The position numbers were made by a program, and so were the translations under genes. DNA of 64,000 nt from Gibbula magus. Taxonomy: Eukaryota; Mollusca; Gastropoda; Trochida; Trochidae. The notes beneath the pieces were generated by a model that was not told the origin of the DNA, ran no database searches, and saw nothing but the letters and a program-made list of their open reading frames with translations. Of the stretch, positions 48,891 through 61,349 are shown in pieces. The stretch's first letter is position 1. Each line of letters begins with the position of its first letter. The stretch covers positions 40,388,873 to 40,452,872 of the forward strand of contig OW388291.1 of assembly GCA_936450465.1 (NCBI GenBank), read 5' to 3'.

Positions 48891-49447
48891 TTTTGTTTCT
48901 TCAAGTTGCATCTATACTGCTAAAGCATAAAGACACTACACGTAACTACTCGTAACTGTAACACAGAGCAATGCATATTAACTTCATCTGTTCATGTTCC
49001 CATCCATCATGACAAGCCAGCGGAAGGAGGAAGTCGAATGATGTAAGGGAACTGTTTACTGATTATGCTTGCATGTGTATTGTGTGAGATTTATCTGTTA
49101 TCTATTGGATACATGCACTGTATAGAAATGCTAGTAATTAAGTCAATACAGTAAAAGTAGTGTTTAAATCAGGAGCTACGGGTTCATGCATTTGCATAGT
49201 GTATTGTTGTGCATACTAAAGATTTCAGTTTCACTTCCAAAGCAGATTTGCAAACTTTATTTTTATGATTTACAATATATTATGGCATTCATGAAGATCC
49301 TTCAATAACTTGATATAGGCTCAACTGAAACAAGTAATACAAAATAATTATGAAGATTTTATCGGCAGTATGCTGTATATGTTGTCATGCTTTAAAGTTG
49401 AGGAAATATCTTTATAATAGACTTTTAATTGTTTGTTATCTTTGGAA
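48891..49447. other. unannotated DNA
   Basis: Nothing recognisable. Confidence 0.4.
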
Positions 49448-49589
49448 AAATTTCAAGTTCATTCAAGGGTTATTTGATCTTGCATTAATATTTTAATAGC
49501 AAAATAGACTTTTAGTTGTCTGGAATCTTTTCTTGTGCTATTTAAATAATAATATAAGATCAAATAACCCTTGAATGAACTTGAAATTT
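49448..49589. repeat. perfect 34-bp inverted repeat with 74-nt spacer
   Basis: The left arm at 49448-49481 (starting AAATTTCAAGTTCATTCAAG) is the exact inverse of the right arm at 49556-49589. Weaker complementarity continues outside (GTTATCTTTGG against the inverse of TAAGATAAAAGA). No coding frame of note. It could be a fold-back element or a recent inversion-duplication. Confidence 0.9.
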
Positions 49590-50045
49590 GCAAGTTCTCT
49601 AAGATAAAAGATAGTTGTAAACTCATAAAGCTGTACAGCATCAAGACTAAACCTTCAGAACTACAGGCATTGAACATCAAGCAAATTCTTCCGGAAATAC
49701 TGGAATCCAGCAAAGGCTATGACAAAAAGGATTAAAAACACACACAAAAGACATGAATTATGTCCCTTATGTTTCTTCCATGCTTGATGATGTTAAAAAG
49801 TACTGTAAGAAAGTTGACGTGTATTATGAGTTGCATGAGGAAGGGCTGTAACATGATGTGAAACAGATGATTTCTGCTCAGTGCATTCGTATGTAAATAC
49901 ACATCTCGAGTACACTATGTGCTGCATGTATAGGCTGAGTGCAGGGTAGATATGTGTGCTGCTCTGATGACAGACAGATGGATGGACGGCCAGACAGACA
50001 GACAGATAGATACTAGTTAAACATACAGACTGACTTGATGTTCAC
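49590..50045. other. unannotated DNA
   Basis: No gene was recognised. A short GACA/GATA-type microsatellite lies at about 49971-50011. Confidence 0.4.
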
Positions 50046-50078
50046 CATCATCAAAATCAGCATTGTCACCATCAACAG

Positions 50079-50119
<41 letters not shown>

Positions 50120-50157
50120 CCTTCATCATTATCATCTGCACCACCACCATCATCATC

Positions 50158-50245
<88 letters not shown>

Positions 50246-50346
50246 CCTTCATCATTATCATCTCCACCACCATCATCATCATCATCATCACCTCCATCAT
50301 TATCATCTCAACCACCACCATCATCATCATCATCATCATCTCCATT

Positions 50347-50380
<34 letters not shown>

Positions 50381-50391
50381 CCACCATCCTT

Positions 50392-50425
<34 letters not shown>
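50046..50425. repeat. (ATC)n trinucleotide microsatellite with ACC interruptions
   Basis: A 380-bp tract of CAT/ATC repeats is broken by CACCACCA and CCTTCATTATCATCT phrases, which form a loose higher-order period of about 70-80 bp. Open frames encoding poly-Ile, poly-Ser or poly-Met are artefacts of the repeat. Confidence 0.95.
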
Positions 50426-51290
50426 GTATCATATGCATGCAAAAGCAACAGCAGACATGGTTGTAGTACCAAGAGTAGTAGTAATTGGACTTATAGTAGC
50501 AGCAATGTATGACAAATTGTCACCTCGTAATTTTAATCCTGTTAAATTTTGAATTTGCAAGATTAATTAAAACCTCAAAAGCTACCAGCACAAGTTACAC
50601 AGATAATAGGCAGTGAGGTCTGGTGTTTCCTACACTGGTGCTAGTAAACTGTAATAGCTGAATGTGTAGTAGTTGTAATTGTAGTTGTAGCAGCTGCTGC
50701 TAATTATTAAAAATATTATCAAATTTTGCTGCTGTCAAAACTTGACCGGTTTCAATCATGCAGGTTGCAGTACTTGTTGGTAGTGTATGAAAAAGTATCA
50801 TAGTATGCAGCATACAAGGTGACATGATAGTGCACTATACATGTACTCTTTGATGTACATCTGTGAGTACATGCATACGTCCGTCTTATTAGTTTGATAT
50901 ACAGTTTCATATGACATGGAACAGTCTTTTATCAAATTGAAATTAATGTTAATTAACTTCATGGCTCAAATACTTTTTTGTGGAGTTCATATCACACATA
51001 CACATAACACCAAGTACAATACACATTACAAAAAGTGCAATACATCAAGTACAATACACACAGCACAAAAGACAATACACATTTAAAAATTAACATAACA
51101 CCAAGTAGCATACACCAATTACAATACATACATCACAAAGTACAGTACACCTTATATCAAGTAAAATACACATAACACAAAGAACAATACACAATACACC
51201 AATTACAATACGTCAAGTACAATAATATTATATCAAGAACACGACACCAAGTACAATACGCATTACACCAAGTAAAGTTTCATAATAGTT
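50426..51290. other. unannotated DNA with irregular short repeats
   Basis: No gene was recognised. From about 50990 to 51275, phrases such as CAAGTACAATACAC, ACACCAAGTA and CAATTACAATAC recur irregularly, which suggests a decayed 12-20-bp repeat. Confidence 0.5.
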
Positions 51291-51728
51291 AACATTGATC
51301 ATACAGCATAACTAGCCAAACCAGAGACAATCCCACAAGCAATCTAACACTGATCAAACAGCATGACCAGCCCAACCAGAGACACTCACACAAGCAGTCT
51401 AACACTGATCATACAGCATGACCAGCCCAACCAGAGACACTCACACAACCAATCTAACACTGATCATACATCATGACCAGCCCAACCAGAGACATTCACA
51501 CAAACAATCTAACACTGATCATACAGCATGACCAGCCCAACCAGAGACACTCACACAACCAACCTAACACTGATCATACAGCATGATCAGCCCAACCAGA
51601 GACACTCACACAAGCAATCTAACACTGATCATACAGCATGACCAGCCCAACCAGAGACACTCACACAACCCATCTAACACTGATCATACAGCATGACCAG
51701 CCCAACCAGAGACACTTACACAAGCAAA
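51291..51728. repeat. 55-bp minisatellite, about 8 units
   Basis: The phrase AACACTGATCATACAGCATG followed by ACCAGCCCAACCAGAGACAC recurs every 55 bp. The first unit is the most diverged (TAACATTGATC, CATAACTAGCC). The last ends in ACTTACACAAGC. Confidence 0.95.
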
Positions 51729-53543
51729 GAAGAAATCAAAGGAACAGGTCATTTTAACTACTGTTGGAAAATTCACAGTACTTTAAAATGAAGATACTTT
51801 TCCTCAAGGTCAGCTAATATATATATATACCGGTAAAGTATGGTATATATGCGAGATGCTCGCTGTGTACAGTGTGGTTTAATAACTCTGACCTTGGCCG
51901 AAGGTGAGTGTTGGAGCAGTAACAGTTGGTCCATGTTGCCAGCTGCTTCGGTCCACCGGCTGGTCACACAGTAGTTCTACTCTCTGCTTTCAGCTTCTAA
52001 TTAATCTCTAATTACTGTGATTATCTGCACAATGTCAATTAGTTTCAGTTTACATGTTAAATCTGGCTTTATATATTTTTCAATCAACTTATTTATCAGT
52101 TTTCTGCACAGCAGTAGATAAAATATAATTGACAATAAAATGCCATTGATTTTAAAAACATTTGGAAAATGTTCACATTTTTTCACAGTAGTGGAAAAAT
52201 AAAATTGATAATGAAATTAATTGTTCTGTGTTTTTAAACAATATTTGGAATTTTTTCAAATTTTTCACAATTTCACAATCAATTGCGAGTTGTTTTGTTG
52301 CTAATTAGAAATTTGACATTTAATGTTCATTTTTGAAACACAGACAGAAAACGAAATGCACAGCTGCTTGATAAAAATGTGTTATGTCTTGAAGATAATT
52401 TGAAAATTGGAGTAAAAGACAGCTTTAAAAGATACCTTGGTATAACAGCTGCAAGATTGTATGGGAGAGCGTTGTGTGTATTAATCAGACTGAGTGGAAG
52501 AAACGAGTGGAAGATAGAGATAAGCTTCTTCCCAGGCCGATATTGCTCTGTTGTTCAAGCCAGGAATGTGTAGAGATGGGAGGGACACGGGTGTGTAACT
52601 GATCATGGGTACTCACTTTATGAATTTACTTGGCCCTGATAAATCTCGAATCACGAGAGAGAAGAGCGGATGTTTGCCCAGCTGTCGTTTTTTACTTCTA
52701 TTATGCAAAATGTTGTTCTGCTAGAAGATCCATGGACAATGGCTCTCTTCTTGTAAACTCTCTGCTCCAGTTGTAGCAGTTCGTGTTCATACTTTATTTA
52801 GTGGTAGATGACTTTAAAGTGTCTACACACCCTGGTTAGAAGACACAGAGTCCAAATACATTGATCAGTGAAGATGTCATGTATTGTTTGTGACATCTCA
52901 CTTTCAAACATCTCATCGTCATTACAAGGTGGAACCATACATCTGATGTTGGAGTAGAAACATTATTGACCTTTCAGATGCTGATGAATCTTCTAGAATA
53001 TGTTTTAAAATTTCAGAAATTAGCTAAAATAAAAACACAGCCAATATAAATATTCAGAAGAACTAAGCAAAAGTATTCATAAACTTGACACAAACCTCAA
53101 GAACCGATTATTGTTATCTCCCCTTATTAGAACTCTTCAGTTTTGACTCCTGCACGACTACTTCTCATTCTGCTTATCTCGACAATTCATTTTCTTGGAC
53201 AAGGTAATTGTGTCGGGAGATTACTTGTGACATTTGAAGCATGAATCTCTCTATCAGCTTGCAGGAGGCAGGTTTTACCTACCAGAACTGAGCTCTGACA
53301 ACGCCACTTAGAGGAGTGGGGTCCGTTGTGGAGGGATCTGTGCTGTACTCTGTACTGGAGAATGAACTGCAGATGAAACACACTTCGGGTGGAGGGGTGA
53401 TTGTCTGCATGTGCACCAGCAGGTGATACTTATAAGTATTAACCTAATGCTCTGAGCTTGTTGGGTGTGTTAGAAGGATGTGTGGTCCTGATAATGTGTG
53501 ATGTGGATGTACAACTTCTTCAGTTCATTAACTTCTTGTGGTA
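51729..53543. other. unannotated DNA
   Basis: No gene or element was recognised. A TA tract of about 14 bp lies at 51816-51829. Around 52140-52280 two AT-rich blocks with AACATTTGGAAAATGTTCA / AACAATATTTGGAATTTTTT look like a diverged duplication. Confidence 0.4.
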
Positions 53544-53760
53544 TACAAGTGGTTAGTGGTTAAATTTGCTGGCCTCTCACACTAAAAACTTGGGTTCGAA
53601 TCTCGTTGGAGGCACCAAAACTTTGTGACCTGAGTCTCTTACTGTGTTTTGTTTTTGAGCAGGGCACTTCATCCATATTGCACTCAGTCCACCCAGCTGT
53701 ACAAATGGGTTCAGCCTGGCCAAAAGTGTGATACTATGACATGTTGGATGAAGGTACGGT
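53544..53760 (+). mobile_element. tRNA-derived SINE
   Basis: A tRNA-like head has an A-box-like GGTTAGTGGTTAA (53551 on) and a B-box GGTTCGAATCT (53593-53603). A body follows with GAGCAGGGCACTTCATCC, ATTGCACTCAGTCCACCC and AGCTGTACAAATGGGTTC. That ordered body resembles conserved central regions of tRNA-derived SINEs in molluscs and other invertebrates. The tail and target duplication are not clear. Confidence 0.65.
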
Positions 53761-55257
53761 TCTTAAGTATCTTTACTTCTGAATGTTCCTCAACAACTTG
53801 ATGTGTGCTGATGATCTGAGAAGCCTGCACAGACATGACTCCAGTTGACACAAGGGATGTAGAGAAAGATGTGGGTAGTAATTACACTATTATAAAATTA
53901 TTGAGCAAGGACAAAATCTGAGGTCAATATAGTTTTCTTGGGTCCTTAAACAGATATTGACAGAATTCACTTGTCCATAATTTTTTTATTATGTATACAA
54001 TACAGAAATGGAAGGACAACAATGAAATACAGTCCAAAAAGATAATTTGGTTTAAACAGTTAGCATTACGGGCAATTGATGTCATGAAAACAGCTGCATG
54101 ACGTCATGAAACAACAGTTTGACATCATCAGGTCTATATTAATTAACCCAATGTCAATACGGCCTTTGGTCAGACTCAGATAGAGCCCATATGCTTTAGT
54201 GTTGATGGTCATATGGTGGTTTCTTGACCAATCATGTCACTCAAAAAGATATTCAGGATTCAGGAGTGCTGGAGATTATCAAGTGCCTTGATAGCAATCA
54301 ACTATGTATTTTTTTTATCTTGGATAATTTTATATGATTTGCTTAGAAAAAATACCTTAATTGTATGTTAATTAGCAGATATTAAATTAACAAAATGTGA
54401 GACGAGTGTTGAAAACTGGCAAACCAAGAATCTTTTCTTATAAAATTTTAATAAACACTTTCAACTCAAATCTTGTATTAGAATATTGACATTTGCAATG
54501 TTTATTCTTGATAGTAAAAGGTTTTGAAAGTTTGAATGTAAATGTTAAGAATAATATGTTGTAAATATATTCTGAAGGAACACTAGGACAAGAATAAAAA
54601 TACTTACATAATGTTTTTGATTCTTCACTCCGGTTTAGATGATGTCTTTAAAGGTTCATATATAAATTGATAAACTGTTCATATTATGGACTTGAACATA
54701 TTTCAGTGACATGTTTCATGATTTATAACAAGAGAATCTATATTCCCATAATGAGATTAGGAGTTACTGTATTATATTGATAACAATGTGACACCATATT
54801 CATGATCTACGAGATATGAAATGTTACAGCACCTATTGACAAACTGGAGAGATGAAATCACCTCTCTCCTTGAGTTGAATTACTGCTTTCTCTGGTACAG
54901 TTCCACACCTCAAACACTCACATTGTGTTGGGCAATAAACTACCGGCTGAAATAACGTTATACCCCCTCTGGTGAATAAAAACGTCTTGGCACGAGTTTT
55001 AGCCTTGGTGAGTTGGTGAAGATCACTCTTCTAGAGTAACACAGTCATGCATGAGCTCCGGTCCATCATAAGTTTACCAAGATAACACACCAGGTTTTCT
55101 TCTCTCTCAATCACGATCTGTCATTTCATCAACAAGCTACAAGGATAGGCTACTCTGGGAAATAAAACAGGCAAGTTGGAGGAAAATAGATCACTTTACG
55201 AAATAAAGCAGGAAACTTAAATAAAAAAGATGCGGAAATACTGTGAATTACAATGCA
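53761..55257. other. unannotated AT-rich DNA
   Basis: No gene or mobile element was recognised. Confidence 0.4.
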
Positions 55258-57478
55258 TTTGACTACCAGATACTCTGTACGAGAAGACAGTGACTGCCAG
55301 ATACTCTGTACAAGAAGACAGTGACTGCCAGATACTTTTTGTACAAGAAGACAGTGACTGTCAGATACTCTGTACAAGAAGACAGTGACTGCCAGATACT
55401 CTGTACAAGAAGACAGTGACTGCCAGATACTTTTTGTACAAGAAGACAGTGACTGTCAGATACTCTGTACAAGAAGACAGTGACTGCCAGATACTCTGTG
55501 TACTAGAAGACAGTGACTGTCAGATACTCTGTACAAGAAGACAGTGACTGTCAGATACTCTGTGTACTAGAAGACAGTGACTGTCAGATACTCTGTGTAC
55601 AAGAAGACAGTGACTGCCAGATACTCTGTACAAGAAGACAGTGACTGCCAGATACTCTGTGTACTAGAAGACAGTGACTGTCAGATACTCTGTACAAGAA
55701 GACAGTGACTGTCAGATACTCTGTGTACTAGAAGACAGTGACTGTCAGATACTCTGTACAAGAAGACAGTGACTGTCAGATACTCTGTGTACAAGAAGAC
55801 AGTGACTGTCAGATACTCTGTACAAGAAGACAGTGACTGTCAGATACTCTGTACAAGAAGACAGTGACTGTCAGATACTCTGTACAAGAAGACAGTGACT
55901 GTCAGATACTTTGTCAAATTATGTACAAGACAGTGACTGCCAGATACTTTGTGTACAAGAAGACAGTGACTGCAAGATACTCTGTGTACTAGAAGACATT
56001 GACTGTCAGATACTCTGTACAAGAAGACAGTGACTGTCAGATACTCTGTGTACTAGAAGACAGTGACTGTCAGATACTCTGTACAAGAAGACAGTGACTG
56101 TCAGATACTCTGTGTACAAGAAGACAGTGACTGTCGGATACTCCGTACAAGAAGACAGTGACTGTCAGATACTCTGTGTACAAGAAGACAGTGACTGTCA
56201 GATACTCCGTACAAGAAGACAGTGACTGTCAGATACTCTGTGTACTAGAAGACAGTGACTGCCAGATACTCTGTGTACTAGAAGACAGTGACTGCCAGAT
56301 ACTCTGTACAAGAAGACAGTGACTGTCAGATACTCTGTGTACTAGAAGACAGTGACTGCCAGATACTCTGTACAAGAAGACAGTGACTGCCAGATACTCT
56401 GTACAAGAAGACAGTGACTGTCAGATACTCTGTACAAGAAGACAGTGACTGTCAGATACTCTGTACAAGAAGACAGTGACTGTCAGATACTCTGTGTACT
56501 AGAAGACAGTGACTGTCAGATACTCTGTACAAGAAGACAGTGACTGTCAGATACTCTGTACAAGAAGACAGTGACTGTCAGATACTCTGTGTACTAGAAG
56601 ACAGTGACTGTCAGATACTCTGTACAAGAAGACAGTGACTGCCAGATACTCTGTGTACTAGAAGACAGTGACTGTCAGATACTCTGTACAAGAAGACAGT
56701 GACTGTCAGATACTCTGTACAAGAAGACAGTGACTGTCAGATACTCTGTACAAGAAGACAGTGACTGTCAGATACTCTCTGTACTAGAAGACAGTGACTG
56801 CCAGATACTCTGTGTACTAGAAGACAGTGACTGTCAGATACTCTGTACAAGAAGACAGTGACTGTCAGATACTCTGTACAAGAAGACAGTGACTGTCAGA
56901 TACTCTGTACAAGAAGACAGTGACTGTCAGATACTCTCTGTACTAGAAGACAGTGACTGCCAGATACTCTGTACAAGAAGACAGTGACTGTCAGATACTC
57001 TGTACAAGAAGACAGTGACTGTCAGATACTCTGTGTACAAGAAGACAGTGACTGCCAGATACTTTGTGTACAAGAAGACAGTGACTGCCAGATACTTTGT
57101 CAAATTATGTACAAGACAGTGATTGCCAGATACTTTGTGTACAAGAAGACAGTGACTGCCAGATACTCTGTGTACTAGAAGACAGTGACTGCCAGATACT
57201 CTGTGTACAAGAAGACAGTGACTGCCAGATACTTTGTCAAATTGTGTACAAGACAGTGACTGCCAGATACTTTGTGTACAAGAAGACAGTGACTGCCAGA
57301 TACTCTGTACAAGAAGACAGTGACTGCCAGATACTTTGTCAAATTGTGTACAAGACAATGACTGCCAGATACTCTGTGTACAAGAAGACAGTGACTGCCA
57401 GATACTTTGTCAAATTGTGTACAAGACAGTGACTGCCAGATACTTTGTGTACAAGAAGACAGTGACTGCCACGTTATC
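55258..57478. repeat. large 31/33-bp minisatellite, about 70 units
   Basis: The unit GACAGTGACTGTCAGATACT plus CTGTACAAGAA recurs through 2.2 kb. Two length classes alternate, differing by GTAC versus GTGTAC (31 or 33 bp). Further variants are CTGTC/CTGCC and TACAAG/TACTAG. A shorter-spaced variant, TTTGTCAAATT(A/G)TGTACAAGACAGTGA, occurs once at 55913 and four times from about 57096 to 57420, so the right end has a higher-order pattern. Both strands stay open in parts (DSDCQILCVQE on plus, VSGSHCLLVQ on minus), which I read as repeat by-products. Confidence 0.96.
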
Positions 57479-60253
57479 TGTGTACAATAATGTGGTTGTT
57501 GTGTTTAAGAGTACAAGATACACATACGAGACAAATGCACTTTACACGCGACCACATCATAAAGAGTTGTTTTCCTGAGATGCTGTCCTTGCCCCATCAT
57601 ACAGGGTTGTTTACTTGCTATCATCCTTGTACCAGCAGTACTGAAGAGAATCCCATACACTCGGGGGAGTGCTTGAGCGAATGTTCCACTCGTGGGCGGA
57701 GTTTTTTTGTGTTTTTACCTGCAACTAACGACCTCTGCATCCAGTAATCTGGGATAGCTCTCATGCCAGGATCTTTCACATGCTCTACAGTAATATTCTT
57801 TTTGTTTCCTTCTCTTTCTATTGTTTTATGATTTTCCTGTTTGATCACAGTTTGGGCTGCATTTGTGTTTCTGTTTGTAGGTCGTAACTCCTTTGATGCT
57901 TCACAGCTTCTTATTTTGTGCTGTATTGTTTATAATCTCCCATTTAGTCGCAATGTCTTTGGGCTGGAGTCTGATGATTTGACATCATTAAGTTGAATAT
58001 GTGTGTGTCGTTTTAGAGAACATTCCTAATTCATTTCACAGCACTTACTTTCACATTCATGTGACAATTTTCATGTATTGACAACCTCAGAAGATTGATA
58101 AGCAACTTTAATTGATATCATCCCCACATCTTTTAAATTCTTTAAGTTGCTGAATCAGCATTTTTCCCGATCTATCATATGCATAAACATGCCAGTGTTC
58201 AAATATGCTTCTTCGATAAGAAGACACGGATTCAACTGATAGATCTGTCTCCATGAAGTTCAACATGTACATTGGATTGATCTCTTTATACAATATACAT
58301 ACATAGGTCTACATTATCTCTACATCAACCCGCCTTCTCACCTAGGTAGGTCTGGCATAAATTTATTGACAATATTGGAAGGTTTTCAAAAGAAGAAGCA
58401 GAAAGACAGTGCATGTATATTGATTACACTTGGAGACTGTTTTACCTTACTTGTCTGCCATCATTAGCAGAAACAATTAGTTCCACCCCATGTCTCGTTA
58501 TCGACAGGTACACGCCCACAGGTAAATAAATGATGGCACTTCACACGGTTGGCTCGTGTGAAACAGAGATATCGACATGGAGGGAACAGATGACACTTCA
58601 GAACCTACGGGAAGAACAACTGCAACAGAAAAACTACAAAAGCCTTTATTTGCATTTTATTTCATGTTTTTTAGATATTTTATAATTTGTTTTCAAAGCA
58701 TTAGAAGCAGCTGTCTGAGTTTTATTCTAGACGTTTGTATTGTAGAGAAACAAGATATGATGGGTGTGATGCATGATAACGTTATAAGGATCTAGACCGA
58801 AACATCGCCATTATTAAATACAGAAGTTGACCATCCATCTAATCCTTGCCTTCTTCATTAGAACCATCATCAAAAAGTGCTGTTGTTAATATAGAGAAAA
58901 CAAATCTATGTTATGTGGACGAAAAGGTCCCAACATGGACTGGATACAGATACGTAGGGTTTTGAGGGTACATCAGGCATGTGTGAACAGTTAAAGGAGC
59001 CTTCTTAAGTCTAGATTGCCTTAACTTTAGCTATTGTACACGGCTCTTTCTAAATTTCATATCAAATGTTACATGGTTATATTTGGGATTCATTTTCAAG
59101 AATTTGCACTATAACAGATAGTGTAATCCCATGTATAACAATGTTGCACGTGTTCACTAACTTAACAGAATGTATTTCTAATTCTTTTTCTCAGGGACTA
59201 TATTTGTATATGCTTGCCTAAGGGTACATAAGGTACTGATAGAGACAGTCTCAAGGTTACTGAGGATACAACCTATAGTCAATCAGATCTCAGCTCATAA
59301 ACTATTTATATCAAGGTGCATCTGTAAGGTATGTGTCAAACACGCAGCTATCTTTCCTGATTTATTTAATCAAAGTTAATGTTGATTTGACACAATCAGA
59401 TTTTCCCATATTGAAAATTAATGTTACTGATGCCGGGTCGTGTTTGATGTATGCGGAGGTACGTGTAAGTGTTTACAGATCTATAGTGTCATGAGTCGAT
59501 GAGTTAGTCGAACGTAGCGCTGCAGGATCATATGGAGAGAATTGATTGGTCTCAGACTGTGGGAACCAAGAACTGCAGTGTCATCTCACCAGCAGGTGCT
59601 TGTATATATATATATATATACTTATATACCTACATACCTATATATATACAGCACTGGACAACCCTGCCTTTAAGTCTACCTCAATTCTTACTTATGAACT
59701 TATGTTGGAAAATATTTATTTGTTCTTCTGTTTGTTTCTGCACTGTTATTGTATTTCTTTGGATATAAGTACATATTTACATTCCTCAAATGACTAATAG
59801 TTTTATGTGTTTGTATTCTTCAAACAACATAATGTTTCTGAATATGTTAAATTCAATTTTCCCCTTTAAGTTTTCATTGGTAGTTGTATTTTTTCCTTGT
59901 GAACTCTTTGATATTTTAATCCAAACTATGGTTTTATCTGGGGGAATCAGTGTTAAACAAACACTTGTTCTTTATGCTGTTATCTGGTTTTTCATCTGAT
60001 TATGTATACGTACTTGTTAAGAAAATAAAGATTATGTGATCTTCACAGGACACGTTGAAAGAGAACACTTGAGTTGTTTCCCTCCAAATGATGATTTCTC
60101 CGGTAACGAGTTATTATGTAAATTATATAAAACAAACAAGAAATTGATTTTGCAGTGAGATGTGAAAAATGTATTCTTTAAAGATACCAGTTCAATTAAG
60201 AAATCTCTTGAACTAAAATACTGGTAAACAAAAAAAACAATGTGAGTAATATA
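57479..60253. other. unannotated DNA
   Basis: No conserved gene was recognised. A TA-rich microsatellite lies at about 59601-59650. A short perfect stem TTCACACG/CGTGTGAA occurs near 58540-58562. Confidence 0.45.
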
Positions 60254-60665
60254 CCGTATTTCCTGTAATAGGGGCCTGGGCCCTTATTAACATTTAAGGG
60301 CTCTTACCCACCGATGCTTATTGGAGGCCAGGCTCTCATTGGAGGCCAGGCTCTCATTTGAGGCCCGGCCCTTATTTCATTCTAAGGTTTGACCAATACA
60401 CGTCATCACCTATAAAAACTAACTAAAATTTCTGAGAATAACACAAACTCCTCACAATTTGATGTAAACCAGATTCAGTGTGCTACTTTGTCCCCCTCAG
60501 TGACTGGGAACATTTAAACAGAGATATATATAGTTGGAAGTAATAACTGTAGCGATATAAACCGGGCCCCTATTAGAGGCCCGGCTCTTATTCACCTTTG
60601 CTTACCTTTACCTATTAGAGGCCCGGCTCTTATTTAAGGCCCGGCCCCAATTATTTGAAAAACGG
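60254..60665. mobile_element. 412-bp MITE with CCGTAT ends and TA duplication
   Basis: The left end CCGTATTTCCTGTAATAGGG and the right end (inverse begins CCGTTTTTCAAATAATTGGG) form imperfect inverted repeats. TA flanks both sides (60252-60253, 60666-60667). Inside, GAGGCC(C/A)GGCTCTTATT-type phrases occur in both orientations toward the ends. No coding capacity. The first six bases match the ends of the outer transposon at 18467-24905. Confidence 0.82.
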
Positions 60666-61349
60666 TATTATAATCTGGTACTAGGAGTACCGGTATTACT
60701 AGTTAATGTTATTGGTATAATTGAGTTGACTGCTGCCCACCCACTCTATTTCATCTGAAGTGTATTGAACGAGACATTCTCCCATGTTGAATATAAGAAA
60801 CTGAATGAAATGCTACCCTGGGAATTGTGGAATCCGTATACATGAATATTTCACCTGGCCATAAATGCATAATATATCAAACTGTTAGAAGCATGAATCT
60901 TACAGATGGCTGTGCATTATGAATGGGACGTGTTATCTACGCAGTTCCGTGTGTACTGTCTGCAACCTCATCACTAATCTGTTTCAAATTCATTCCTTGA
61001 GAAGAGAACAGCACTATCACATCAAACCATTTCCTAACGGCTTCATGAATATCACATATACACATCATTCATTTAATATTCAACTGTCACAGAAGACACA
61101 TACAAGGAATGTCTCAGAACGTACAGGAGAGGAAGGTATGCTGATAAGGTAATTATCAAAGTGATAGTGTTACAGTGTGACAGGCTGTATTGTGTGTATA
61201 AGAGACAGAAGAAGTCAACTCCCAGGGGAGATCACTCCCGCCTTTCATTATTCACCTGCTCCACACCGAACATCCAGTCTGATAGTTTTATCTGCCCGTT
61301 TAATTATGTACGTGGGAACTAGTGGGACGCGAGGTGGAGGAAGTGGAAT
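60666..61349. other. unannotated DNA
   Basis: No gene was recognised. A 77-codon plus-strand open frame at 60919-61152 has no family signature. Confidence 0.4.

Noticed and set aside
50013..50512. Open frames of about 141-149 codons on both strands (poly-Met, poly-Ile, poly-Ser)
   Set aside because: These are translations of an ATC trinucleotide microsatellite in three frames.
55258..57478. CRISPR-like array of about 30-bp repeats
   Set aside because: Units are directly adjacent with no variable spacers, so this is a minisatellite.
55150..57578. Cys-containing repeat open frames on both strands
   Set aside because: They are by-products of the 31/33-bp minisatellite. Frames break wherever unit length changes, and no domain is recognisable.
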